Source of the DNA: JAFDXJ01 sp038257845
GTDB lineage: Bacteria > Bacteroidota > Bacteroidia > Chitinophagales > Chitinophagaceae
Direction of reading: 5' to 3'
NCBI GenBank assembly: GCA_038257845.1
Contig: JBBSQL010000062.1
Location: forward strand, 1 to 13,127
DNA length: 13,127 nt
The notes beneath the pieces are model-generated. The model had not been told where the DNA came from. It saw nothing but the letters and a program-made list of their open reading frames with translations, and ran no database searches. The translations under genes and the position numbers were made by a program. Positions 1 through 7,359 of this stretch are shown piece after piece. Position 1 is the first letter of the stretch. The number at the start of each line of letters is the position of its first letter.

Positions 1-339
1 AAAAAGCGTCAATGCTTGCTTCGTCATTGCCTCAGCTACTTCCGCGACATCCCTACCAGAATAATCATCAAACAATATTTGGAAGTTGGCCGGGTCTATA
101 TCCAATAATAAGATAGAAATCCCTTCATGGCTGATGTCGCTATCTGATATCTCACCTCCAGTTGTGGCTCCAAAAATCTGAATATTTTTTCTATCAAGTA
201 TGCTGATAATGGAAGGGCTGTCTTGCTTAACCGAAATAAAAACAAGAGCGAGTGTCGGCTTAAATCCGTCGGCCATACTTTCAGTTAATGCAGCATTGAT
301 TTCTTCCGTTGATTTTCCTTTGATTGATTTTGCTTTCAT
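1..339 (-). CDS. FIST-domain sensory protein, N-terminal part (cut by window edge)
   Basis: This is the first 113 codons of a reading frame that starts at ATG 339-337 and runs off the left edge without a stop. The N-terminus (MKAKSIKGKS) and the first ~80 residues align without gaps to the complete FIST protein at 825-1964, including DGFKPTLA, VFIS-KQD and NIQIFGATT-GE. The last of these is the FIST_N strand-loop around residues 52-63. FIST domains are small-ligand sensors; stand-alone members in other bacteria work with kinases or cyclases, and the NosP branch binds heme and NO. Only part of FIST_N is visible, so the ligand and any fused output domain are unknown. The start lies 13 bases behind the stop of the EthD gene, so the two are probably co-transcribed. 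The leader is A/T-rich without a Shine-Dalgarno motif, as in the paralogue. The family call is confident; full length cannot be judged. Confidence 0.88.
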   Translation of the reverse strand, partial: MKAKSIKGKSTEEINAALTESMADGFKPTLALVFISVKQDSPSIISILDRKNIQIFGATTGGEISDSDISHEGISILLLDIDPANFQILFDDYSGRDVAEVAEAMTKQALTLF

Positions 340-352
340 TTTTTTTCAAAAA

Positions 353-658
353 TTAATTTTCTATAAAACCTGTAATAATTGTTGCGCCGCCGGTAGCAAA
401 ATTAGACAGATCGGCTGCCATGGCTTGTCCTTCGGCAGATAGCATGGTTTGTTGCATTGCTTCAGGACTTGTAAAATAGAGTTCTGCCATGCGGTAATAT
501 GCAGATGCTGTACCATCAGGGTTTGGAAGAAATTTTGTGTATTCCTGTTTCGCTATTCCAGTAACTTTATTTATTTTTTCAAAATGCGTTTCAGCATAAT
601 ATTTCTCGAATGCTTCCGGGTCTGTTGGATGTCCATAAAGGACTGTTGCTTTGATCAT
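353..658 (-). CDS. EthD-family small protein
   Basis: A 101-residue protein that fits the EthD family, a dimeric ferredoxin-like alpha+beta barrel fold of about 100 residues. The N-terminal strand (MIKATVLYGHPTDPEAFEKYY) is followed by an 'AETHF' segment near residues 22-26, matching the family's usual Y..-H pattern after the first helix. A 'YYRMAELYF' strand lies near 54-62, then a helix with 'SPEAMQQTMLSAEGQAMAADL' and a C-terminal strand 'ATIITGFIEN'. Named after a protein of the ethyl tert-butyl ether degradation cluster, the family has no single established reaction; many members accompany monooxygenases or act as small monooxygenase-like proteins. It has no signal peptide, so it should be cytoplasmic. 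It lies between two FIST genes, 13 bases before the next start, which suggests a shared transcript but not a shared pathway. Family assignment is fairly secure and the function is unknown. Confidence 0.85.
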   Translation of the reverse strand: MIKATVLYGHPTDPEAFEKYYAETHFEKINKVTGIAKQEYTKFLPNPDGTASAYYRMAELYFTSPEAMQQTMLSAEGQAMAADLSNFATGGATIITGFIEN

Positions 659-705
659 GTTTATATAGTTTTTATTTTGTGAGAAAAAATTTTATTTAAG
701 TTATT

Positions 706-721
706 ATTTTTCTTTCAACAC
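706..721 (-). repeat. 16-bp copy of the FIST gene 3' end (possible gene remnant)
   Basis: The 16 bases at 706-721 are identical to 827-842, the last codons of the complete FIST gene. Read on the minus strand they spell -K-V-L-K-E-K followed by TAA at 706-704, against V-V-L-K-E-K-TAG in the intact gene. The copy lies after the hairpin pair and before the EthD gene. It may be the tail of a deleted FIST paralogue or a recombination scar. The sequence is A/T-rich, so chance cannot be excluded. Confidence 0.4.
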
Positions 722-730
722 TTTCTTATT

Positions 731-747
731 GGTTGGTGTCACCAACC
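731..747. repeat. Near-perfect palindrome (hairpin 1 of a pair)
   Basis: GGTTGGTGTCACCAACC is a perfect inverted repeat with 8-bp arms (731-738 and 740-747) around a single central T. Its arm GGTTGGTG is shared with hairpin 2, which starts 20 bases further on. There is no T-run on either side, so it does not look like a simple intrinsic terminator. A REP-like dispersed palindrome, a transcript-stabilising 3' hairpin or a protein-binding dyad are all possible. Confidence 0.6.
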
Positions 748-767
748 ATGTTTTCGTTGACTGAGTT

Positions 768-791
768 TCGGTTGGTGGGGACACCAACCGA
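768..791. repeat. Inverted repeat (hairpin 2 of a pair)
   Basis: Arms of 10 bp (768-777, TCGGTTGGTG, and 782-791, CACCAACCGA) enclose a 4-base loop GGGA. The inner 8 bp of each arm are identical to those of hairpin 1 at 731-747, so the two palindromes are related copies. It begins 33 bases behind the stop codon of the complete FIST gene and would form in its 3' untranslated region. It may contribute to termination or 3' end protection, but the classical U-tract is missing. Confidence 0.6.
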
Positions 792-824
792 TAAGGCGGT
801 TGATGAAGCCAATGACCAATAAAA

Positions 825-1964
825 CTATTTTTCTTTCAACACCACCACACAACAGGTATTATTATGAAATTCATGTTTACCTGTTTTCGATTTCCCATAT
901 TCACCGTAAGTGAAGAAACCTGCCATGGGTGCACCCCAAACCTGTTTTACCTGCTCAATTTCTTCTTTCATCAATATGCCAAAAGATAAATGCCGGCTTA
1001 TGCAGGAGAACATGATTATTGCATCAGCTTCATGCTGACTTTCATTTTTTAAATCCTGGCATTCTTCCACCACTTTTTCAATGGCATCAAAATCGGGAGG
1101 TAGCGAAAACTTTACTTTGGCACCCTGCGGAACATTTCCGGCACAAATAAGTGAACGGTCTTGTCTGTTGGCAAACATTGCAGTACGCATTACCGGTGCA
1201 ACACCTTCACGCTCCATTTGCAATGGATAATAAGCCCCTACCTGTGTAACTATTTCTTTACCCGAATCAAAATCATATTCCAAACCCAGGTACTTCAAAA
1301 TCATATCCAGTGCAGGTTTATCATCAATAGTATATACAATATTGCCTTCACTCTTTGTAATAGTTTTTGAAGTTCCGATAGGTTTCCAGCCGCAGGTAGC
1401 AATTCCATTTATCTTCACTTTATCTTCATCGATAATGAGACCAAGAAGTCCTTTATCTCCGCTACTTTTATTTGTAAATACAGTTGGGCTTACCAATGCA
1501 AGATCATCACCGGCCATACCGCCAAAAATGACAACGTCTCTGCCAGCTCCTTGTGTAATGCCTTCAATAATTTTTTCGCCGTCCTGGTTTAACCACCCGG
1601 AAGCGATTATAAATGCCAGATTGGAAAATGTATCTTTTCCTTCCTTGCCCAGTTGAACAGCATTTTCAAATGTTGTTTTTTCACCTGTTTCTAAAAAAAT
1701 TATTTTGAAATATTCCGGTTTCAGGTCCAGCAACATAATAACACAACTTCCTTCCTCAATTTCTCCGTCAATAAATTCCCCGGAAGTAGTAGCACCGAAT
1801 ATTTGAATATTATTTTTATTCAATAATTCAGTGATTGATGCTCTATCTTGTTTGATAGAAATAAATACTATTGCCAATGTTGGTTTGAAGCCATCACTGG
1901 TGCAGTCAGCAAATGCCGCTGCAATATCATCTATAGATTTTCCTTTAATTGATTTTGCGTTCAT
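825..1964 (-). CDS. FIST-domain sensory protein (FIST_N + FIST_C)
   Basis: A stand-alone FIST protein of 379 residues. The frame is open to an ATG at 1988, but the start at 1964 is preferred because it gives MNAKSIKGKS, matching the MKAKSIKGKS start of the paralogue at 1-339. FIST_N spans about residues 25-215, with GATTSGE at 57-63 and the glycine-rich GGMAGDD at 148-154. FIST_C follows with GWKPIG (192-197), a Y..D.KPALD segment (211-220), FSC-SR (319-323) and the closing AGFFTYGEYG (348-357). There is no signal peptide, membrane helix or attached kinase or GGDEF domain, so it is a cytoplasmic receptor that must act through a partner. FIST domains are thought to bind small ligands; NosP-type members bind heme and NO, but heme binding cannot be read from this sequence. 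It is 195 bases from the gene upstream and followed by a hairpin pair, so it may be its own unit. Confidence 0.92.
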   Translation of the reverse strand: MNAKSIKGKSIDDIAAAFADCTSDGFKPTLAIVFISIKQDRASITELLNKNNIQIFGATTSGEFIDGEIEEGSCVIMLLDLKPEYFKIIFLETGEKTTFENAVQLGKEGKDTFSNLAFIIASGWLNQDGEKIIEGITQGAGRDVVIFGGMAGDDLALVSPTVFTNKSSGDKGLLGLIIDEDKVKINGIATCGWKPIGTSKTITKSEGNIVYTIDDKPALDMILKYLGLEYDFDSGKEIVTQVGAYYPLQMEREGVAPVMRTAMFANRQDRSLICAGNVPQGAKVKFSLPPDFDAIEKVVEECQDLKNESQHEADAIIMFSCISRHLSFGILMKEEIEQVKQVWGAPMAGFFTYGEYGKSKTGKHEFHNNTCCVVVLKEK

Positions 1965-2082
1965 AAAGTATTTTTTGAAAATAAGCAATTTGTAATAATG
2001 AAATGAAAAAAATTTGAACTGCTTAATTCAATATACAAAAATTTTGGTTGTACTTCTCTTAAAGCAAATCAACAACAATTTG

Positions 2083-2115
2083 ACAGGCATTTCTAAATTA
2101 TTTTAATATGCCTGT
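2083..2115 (-). terminator. Possible weak terminator behind the kinase/phospho-lyase gene
   Basis: ACAGGCAT (2083-2090) and ATGCCTGT (2108-2115) form a perfect 8-bp stem with a 17-base A/T-rich loop, 44 bases behind the stop codon of the upstream gene. The sequence that follows on the minus strand (CAAATTGTTGTTG) is only moderately T-rich. The long loop and weak U-tract make this a tentative call. Confidence 0.3.
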
Positions 2116-2159
2116 AGCTTTTTGTGATTGATAAATAACAATTTTGATGCATGTATTTT

Positions 2160-4472
2160 TTATTCCGATAAATATAACTCTTTTAAAACTTCATCTAAAT
2201 ATTTCACCAATCCCTTCGCGTTTTCTACGCCGAAAACCATTGGTGGCTTTATTTTTAAAACATTGTGCAAAGGACCATCAGTACTTAATAAATATCCCCG
2301 ATCTTTCATTTTTTCTAAAACAACTTCGATCTCTGGAATGGCGGGCGCTTTGGTTGTACGATCTTTGACCAGTTCAATTCCAACAAACAAACCATGGCCG
2401 CGTACATCTCCAATTATCGGATGAACCTGCATCAATTTTTTCAATTCATCAATCAAAATATCTCCAACAATCTTTGCATGTTTTTGTAAATTTTCATTTT
2501 GAATCACAGATAAAACAGTAAGGCCAGTTACCATCGAAACCGGGTTGCCCCCAAACGTATTAAAATATTCCATACCATTATTAAATGCATCGGCCACTTC
2601 AGCCGTTACAATTACTGCGGCCAACGGATGACCATTCCCGATTGGTTTTCCAAGCACTACGATATCCGGTTCAACATCCTGTAATTCAAATCCCCAAAAT
2701 TTTTCTCCAACTCTTCCAAATCCCACTTGTACTTCATCTGCAATGCACAAGCCGCCTGCGGCTCTTACTAATTCATACACGTTTTTTAAATAATTTTCAG
2801 GTAACGGAATTTGTCCGCCCACACCCAATAATGTTTCGCAAATAAACGCGGCAACACTTTTGTTTTCTGTTTTTAATTGCTCAATGATTTGTTGAATATC
2901 TGCTGCATATTTTTCTCCCGCATTTTTATCGCCATACTGATATTTTCCGCGATAAAGATCCGGCGAAATCGCTTTATGGATATAAGGCATTTTTCCCGAA
3001 CCGCCCTTTGCATCAAACTTGTAGGGACTCATTTCAATGGCCAAAGTAGAATTACCATGGTATGCATGATCGAGTACGATGACGTCTTTTTGTTTTGTAA
3101 AATTGCGCGCGATTCGTATGGCTAAATCATTGGCTTCACTGCCGGAATTAACGAAATAACAAACGGATAATTTCTTTGGAAGTGTTGCTGTGAGCGCTTT
3201 TGCATACTCCACTATTTTATCATTTAAATATCTTGTATTAGTATTTAGTCTTGCAATTTGTTGCTGCATGGCTTTTACAACAACCGGGTGACAATGGCCA
3301 ACATGACTCACATTATTGACACAATCCACGAAAGTATTTCCCTTGTCATCATACAAATATTGCAATGCGCCTTTGATAATTTTCAAAGGTTTCTGATAAC
3401 TAATGCTTAGGTTTTTACCAATATATTTTTTCCTGTCTTCCAGTAGTTTTTTATAATTATTTTCTTCATCTATAATAGAAGAAAAACTGCAGGCTTTTCT
3501 GAATTCATTATGTGCTTTTAAAGGATTTATTTCAATCCATTTATAGAGCAATTCCCAGCCCGGTTTTTCAGTGAGAAAGTGATGTTCATTGAATGGATTA
3601 ACGGAAGCATTCCAGGCAGATTGAGTTACACTAATGCAAAGCCTTGCTGCAATAAGATAATACAATAATTCAATTTCTCTTTCTTCCAAAGAGTAGGCGT
3701 GATGATAACCTTTTACAATTAACGTAGCTGACTTTAATGGATCTTCACAATACAGGATTGCATACGTGCAGGCAATCGCCAAATTATTGATGAGTGCTGA
3801 ATAAACGACATCGCCGAAATCAATAATTCCGGAAACTACATTGTCTTTAATTAAAATATTATAATCATTTGCATCATTATGAATGCAGGCATGCCGCAGT
3901 GTGTGCAAAACGGGCAACACTTCTGTTTCAAACTGCATTAGAAAATAGCCGGCAATTCTGCGGCGTTCGGGATCTTTTATACAATGCAATTTCGCATTTG
4001 CATCCGCTGCATTACTGATATCCCACAAAAAATGGCGATGCGTCGCCGGGTGTGAAAAATCTTTCAAAGCATCATCCAATTTACCTAACACATTCCCTAA
4101 ATCAATGAAAGTTTTTTCGGGAAGGTTTTTAGTATCACCCCAAAATTCACCTTCTAAGAAATTGAGCACACGTATAAAATAATTTTTTCCAACATTTGTA
4201 AAATGCGTCAAAGCGTGGTCAGCATTGTTTAGGATAAAATGCGGAACCATTAATGCTACATTCGTTTTTGAAAGATGGCTGAGCATTTTTACCTGTGCAT
4301 CTAAAAATGCAGGCGTAAGTTCATCATTGGCAACTTTGAGAATATACTTTTTCGAATTTTTGTCTTTTAATAAAAAGTTTTGCTCATCGTAGCCATTTAA
4401 TTTTTTCACTTCAACGGTAAGGTCGTAATTTGCTAATACGATTTCTTTTATAAATTCTTCAGTGAGTTGCAT
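2160..4472 (-). CDS. Bifunctional APH-fold kinase / class III PLP phospho-lyase fusion
   Basis: A 770-residue two-domain enzyme. Residues ~1-325 form an APH/choline-kinase-fold phosphotransferase, with candidate ATP-binding Lys46 (ILKVA), catalytic loop H198-N-D200-x4-N205 and metal-binding D218 in IDFGD. Residues ~345-770 form a class III aminotransferase-fold enzyme, with phosphate-binding GSEAN (444-448), PLP-ring D579 in ADEVQVGFGR and Schiff-base K609 in LGKPIGNGHP. That KPIGNGHP signature fits the ETNPPL/PHYKPL branch (formerly AGXT2L1/AGXT2L2), which are phospho-lyases rather than transaminases. In animals a separate kinase (HYKK for hydroxylysine) makes the phospho-substrate that the lyase splits into aldehyde, ammonia and phosphate. 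Here both steps would occur on one cytoplasmic polypeptide. The substrate (hydroxylysine, ethanolamine or another amino alcohol) is inferred only. No M23-peptidase-like middle domain is present. The gene lies 67 bases behind the last array gene. Confidence 0.93.
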   Translation of the reverse strand: MQLTEEFIKEIVLANYDLTVEVKKLNGYDEQNFLLKDKNSKKYILKVANDELTPAFLDAQVKMLSHLSKTNVALMVPHFILNNADHALTHFTNVGKNYFIRVLNFLEGEFWGDTKNLPEKTFIDLGNVLGKLDDALKDFSHPATHRHFLWDISNAADANAKLHCIKDPERRRIAGYFLMQFETEVLPVLHTLRHACIHNDANDYNILIKDNVVSGIIDFGDVVYSALINNLAIACTYAILYCEDPLKSATLIVKGYHHAYSLEEREIELLYYLIAARLCISVTQSAWNASVNPFNEHHFLTEKPGWELLYKWIEINPLKAHNEFRKACSFSSIIDEENNYKKLLEDRKKYIGKNLSISYQKPLKIIKGALQYLYDDKGNTFVDCVNNVSHVGHCHPVVVKAMQQQIARLNTNTRYLNDKIVEYAKALTATLPKKLSVCYFVNSGSEANDLAIRIARNFTKQKDVIVLDHAYHGNSTLAIEMSPYKFDAKGGSGKMPYIHKAISPDLYRGKYQYGDKNAGEKYAADIQQIIEQLKTENKSVAAFICETLLGVGGQIPLPENYLKNVYELVRAAGGLCIADEVQVGFGRVGEKFWGFELQDVEPDIVVLGKPIGNGHPLAAVIVTAEVADAFNNGMEYFNTFGGNPVSMVTGLTVLSVIQNENLQKHAKIVGDILIDELKKLMQVHPIIGDVRGHGLFVGIELVKDRTTKAPAIPEIEVVLEKMKDRGYLLSTDGPLHNVLKIKPPMVFGVENAKGLVKYLDEVLKELYLSE

Positions 4473-4539
4473 ATAATTTATATTGAAGCTTAGTTAAATC
4501 TTTTTTTGAAATACATCTAATAAGCGTAACTAAAAATAC

Positions 4540-5934
4540 TTATTTCTTTTCTAATTCCTCTATTGTTTTTTTCGCCGCCGCTAAACGAATCGCTTTATTT
4601 TTCTCAATCATTTTTTCTTTTATCCAATGTTCCAAACGATGATGCATGGGAATTAATAATGACGCAATTAATACCAATGCCAATAACATCAATACCGGCG
4701 ATTCATGCGTGAAAGATGCCAACCAGGGATGAATAAGTAAGTTGATAAATTCAAACACAATTAATAAACCCAATACACCAAAGAAAGAGATCAGTCTTTC
4801 ATTAGCAACAATGCTGCGGGTAAATAATAAAAACAAAACGATGAAACTGATGATGCCAAAAGCGATCAATGCAAATTGAATATTTTGCCGGCGATCTTCT
4901 TCGGTTTTTACTTTTTCAGCATCCATTTCCTGTTGGCGAATTTGTTCGCGGAATGAAGCTGCTTCCAGGTTCCTGGTTTTTTCTGTACTGTATAAAGAAT
5001 CTTTTGCAATACTTGCGAGACTGAGATATTTTATTAAACTATCTTTTTCATTTTTTTTATTAAAACTCTGATTGAGGTATTCATAAGCGCGAAGCAGTTG
5101 ATCTTTATAGCCGGAAGATTGCGAAAGTAATTTTGCTTTCTGTGCATAAAAGATGCAACTGTCCAATTGTTTAAGCCCAAGGAAAACTTGTGCAAAATCA
5201 TTATAACCATACGCCACGGCATAACCATTTTGTTCACCCATTATGACAGACATATAATAAAATGATTTTCTTAAAAACGGTAGTGCAATATCAAATTCAC
5301 CCGCAGCCATATAGTTTTCACCCAGTGTACTAAGTGAAGTCGAAATTCTTAGGGTATCTTTATTTTGTGTATCAATATTTACGGCTCTCTGCGCATATAT
5401 TAATCCCGAATCCGGCAAACCACTAGTAGAATAAGTAACCCCAATATCATTACATGCAATAGAAAGAAAACCAGTGGGGTCAACGGTTTCGGCTAGCTTT
5501 ATTGATTTTTTAGAATATGCCAAACTTTTTTCTTTATCCTTCGCTCCGTCATAAGCCATAGCTATATGATGGTCTGCCTGCATGATGCCATATTGGTCAT
5601 TTCTTTTTTCGAAACGGGATAAAATGGGCAATGCCATATTTATTGCAGTAGAATAATCTCCCCTGAAAGTGAGTGTGGAAGCAATATATAATTCTATATA
5701 ATCTGCGCCGTCCTCATCCCTATTTTTTTTAAAATAAGACAATAGATTGATCACTTTACTAAATCCCAAACTATCGACAGAGCTAGGCCTTACGAGTTTA
5801 GCGTACAGTATACGCCCTTTCTCTTCACCTGTTTTGGCAAGTTCATATTTAGCTTTTAAACTGTCCGGCATTGATTGACTAAATAACGTTGATGCCACAC
5901 ACAAAAGTGAAAGACAAAAAATGATTTTTTTCAT
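4540..5934 (-). CDS. TPR-3TM membrane protein, array copy E
   Basis: A 464-residue envelope protein, last in the array. A signal peptide (residues 1-20, ending TLFSQ) is followed by about six TPR-like helical pairs (roughly 79-112, 116-149, 157-190, 197-230, 238-271, 277-310). Next comes the neck KDSLYSTEKTRNLEAASFREQIRQQE, a predicted coiled coil. Three membrane helices lie at about 353-372, 380-402 and 412-429, and a basic tail HHRLEHWIKEKMIEKNK...KTIEELEKK ends the protein. Positive-inside charge and the signal peptide put the TPRs in the periplasm and the tail in the cytoplasm. No kinase, HTH or LytTR output is present. The TPR half is closest to copy C (e.g. STLGENYMAAGEFDIALPF, aligned without gaps at 202-220), but the membrane module is closest to copy D. 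It starts 4 bases behind the stop of D. A sensor or scaffold role is inferred from the layout. Confidence 0.9.
   Translation of the reverse strand: MKKIIFCLSLLCVASTLFSQSMPDSLKAKYELAKTGEEKGRILYAKLVRPSSVDSLGFSKVINLLSYFKKNRDEDGADYIELYIASTLTFRGDYSTAINMALPILSRFEKRNDQYGIMQADHHIAMAYDGAKDKEKSLAYSKKSIKLAETVDPTGFLSIACNDIGVTYSTSGLPDSGLIYAQRAVNIDTQNKDTLRISTSLSTLGENYMAAGEFDIALPFLRKSFYYMSVIMGEQNGYAVAYGYNDFAQVFLGLKQLDSCIFYAQKAKLLSQSSGYKDQLLRAYEYLNQSFNKKNEKDSLIKYLSLASIAKDSLYSTEKTRNLEAASFREQIRQQEMDAEKVKTEEDRRQNIQFALIAFGIISFIVLFLLFTRSIVANERLISFFGVLGLLIVFEFINLLIHPWLASFTHESPVLMLLALVLIASLLIPMHHRLEHWIKEKMIEKNKAIRLAAAKKTIEELEKK
4741..4793 (-). repeat. 53-bp perfect repeat shared by copies E and D (TM2 region)
   Basis: The 53 bases at 4741-4793 in copy E are identical to 6155-6207 in copy D. 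They encode the second membrane helix. Copy B differs from them at 12 positions over the same stretch (10370-10422), by hand count. Identity that includes third codon positions, between genes whose 5' halves are very different, indicates a recent conversion or duplication tract. Confidence 0.85.
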
Positions 5935-5938
5935 TGAA

Positions 5939-7357
5939 TTAATTTATGGAGGATTTATCAGCACCCAATTTTTCAATCGTCTTCTTAGCCGCCGCCAATC
6001 GTATCGCTTTATTTTTCTCGATCATCTTTTCTTTTATCCAGTGTTCCATACGATGATGCATTGGAATAAGTAAAGACGCAATTGCTACCAACGCCAGCAA
6101 CATTAATACCGGCGAATCATGTGTGAATGATGCGAGCCACGGATGAAGGAGTAGGTTGATAAATTCAAACACAATTAATAAACCCAATACACCAAAGAAA
6201 GAGATCAATCTTTCATTGGCAATAATACTGCGGGTTAATAATAAAAAGAAGACAATGAATGTAATGATGCCAAATGCGATCAATGCAAATTGAATATTTT
6301 CATTGCGTTGCTGCGCTTCATCTGACGACTTTAACTGGTCTTCCTTTTCTTTTATTTGTTGGGCAAATGTGATGTTCTGAATTTGATTGTTTTGCTGCTC
6401 ATTAAAAACACTATCTGTATAAGCGTCTTTTACATTTGCAAAATAATAAGAGCTATCTTTTTGCCCAATGGCATAATAGGCTTTGCGAAGTAATGAAGCT
6501 GCTTCAATAACGCTTGCTTTATTTTTACCATCAATAGATTTATCATAAGCCTCTAAAGCATATTGCAAGGCTAAATTATACTCCTTTTTGTCATACAGAA
6601 ATTTTCCATAATCAGTAGAAGCAGTGACATACGGTAAATTAATATCTTGCTCATCACTAAAGGCGATACATTTTTTATAATAACTTTCTGCAAGGTCATT
6701 ATCGCCACTTGCTTTATATACACTTGCAAAAATGTACAACATTCTTGCATAACCATAAGGATCATTTTGCTTTGGTGTATTCTCATTGGTAAGTTGTACA
6801 TAACGTAATGCCGAATCGATTTTACCTAAGCCTAAATATGTTTCTGCAATGTGAGAATTTGTTCTGCTTGAATTAGTTGGATCCTGCAGGTTAGCAGCAG
6901 CCAAAAAAGGCTCAGACTTTTTTAAATATTTTAATGCTTCGGGGTAATTTTTTATTTCTTTATAAAGTGCACCAATTTCTTTGTTTGCAAACCATTTACT
7001 TTGGTCTGACCCGGAACTTTCTGCAAAAGCCAAACTTTTAAAATCGTTTTCTAATGCCTGTTTGTAATCACTTGTCAGGAAAAAATAATAAGCGATATCG
7101 ATATACGCTTCTGCGAATAATGAATCGTTTTTTGCTTTTGTTGCTATTTCAAGCATTTGTTTACTTACACTTCTTACGCTATCCGTTTCTCCGTTATAAC
7201 CATAGTCAGAGGCAATGTCACTAAGGATATCTATTTGTTTTGCCGGCGTTTGTTTTTGATTTAATAAATTTCTCAGGCTATCAATCTGGGCATTTATATT
7301 TTGTGCAAAAGCCGCAGCACAATTTAAAAATAATAACAGGCAAATTATTTTTTTCAT
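5939..7357 (-). CDS. TPR-3TM membrane protein, array copy D
   Basis: A 472-residue array member. The signal peptide ends near residue 19 (AAAFAQ). Helical repeat pairs lie at about 81-113, 124-156, 165-195, 203-236, 245-278 and 283-312. The fourth (YARMLYIFASVYKASGDNDLAESYYKKCIAF) shows the TPR pattern clearly. The neck TDSVFNEQQNNQIQNITFAQQIKEKEDQ leads to membrane helices at about 356-375, 383-405 and 415-432. The cytoplasmic tail ends KTIEKLGADKSSIN, five residues longer than in A, B and E. The ectodomain differs from neighbours C and E and is more like B, whereas the TM2 DNA is identical to E and the TM3 DNA nearly identical to B. It starts only 2 bases behind the stop of copy C and ends 4 bases before copy E, so C-D-E are surely one operon. 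No enzymatic domain is visible. Confidence 0.9.
   Translation of the reverse strand: MKKIICLLLFLNCAAAFAQNINAQIDSLRNLLNQKQTPAKQIDILSDIASDYGYNGETDSVRSVSKQMLEIATKAKNDSLFAEAYIDIAYYFFLTSDYKQALENDFKSLAFAESSGSDQSKWFANKEIGALYKEIKNYPEALKYLKKSEPFLAAANLQDPTNSSRTNSHIAETYLGLGKIDSALRYVQLTNENTPKQNDPYGYARMLYIFASVYKASGDNDLAESYYKKCIAFSDEQDINLPYVTASTDYGKFLYDKKEYNLALQYALEAYDKSIDGKNKASVIEAASLLRKAYYAIGQKDSSYYFANVKDAYTDSVFNEQQNNQIQNITFAQQIKEKEDQLKSSDEAQQRNENIQFALIAFGIITFIVFFLLLTRSIIANERLISFFGVLGLLIVFEFINLLLHPWLASFTHDSPVLMLLALVAIASLLIPMHHRMEHWIKEKMIEKNKAIRLAAAKKTIEKLGADKSSIN
6063..6126 (-). repeat. 64-bp near-identical repeat shared by copies D and B (TM3 region)
   Basis: Bases 6063-6126 in copy D match 10278-10341 in copy B with a single mismatch (6107/10322). 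Copy E differs from D at 11 positions over the equivalent stretch (4649-4712), by hand count. Only 28 bases away, D is instead identical to E. D is therefore a mosaic of tracts with different closest relatives. Confidence 0.85.
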
Positions 7358-7359
7358 AA

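Noticed and set aside
731..791. Hairpin pair as the beginning of a CRISPR array
   Set aside because: There are only two related palindromes with 20 bases between them, of different length and loop, and no further repeats or cas genes.
1342..1656. Plus-strand ORF of 104 codons inside the FIST gene
   Set aside because: It is antisense to conserved FIST motifs (GGMAGDD, GWKPIG), and the composition is what the complement of that gene would give.
1965..1988. Start of the complete FIST gene at 1988 (8 extra residues)
   Set aside because: The extra residues LIFKKYF are not found before the paralogue's start, and the paralogue begins at the equivalent of 1964 with the same motif.
1965..2159. Promoter search (TAnnTTTG) upstream of the FIST gene and of the other operon starts
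   Set aside because: No match was found in this spacer, in 4473-4539, or in 12982-13127. The only match accepted for listing is the weak one at 10065-10072.
4540..5934. Array proteins as histidine kinases or LuxR-type regulators
   Set aside because: The neck and TPRs resemble such proteins, but after the membrane helices there are only about 35 residues, with no H-box, HATPase, HTH or LytTR sequence.
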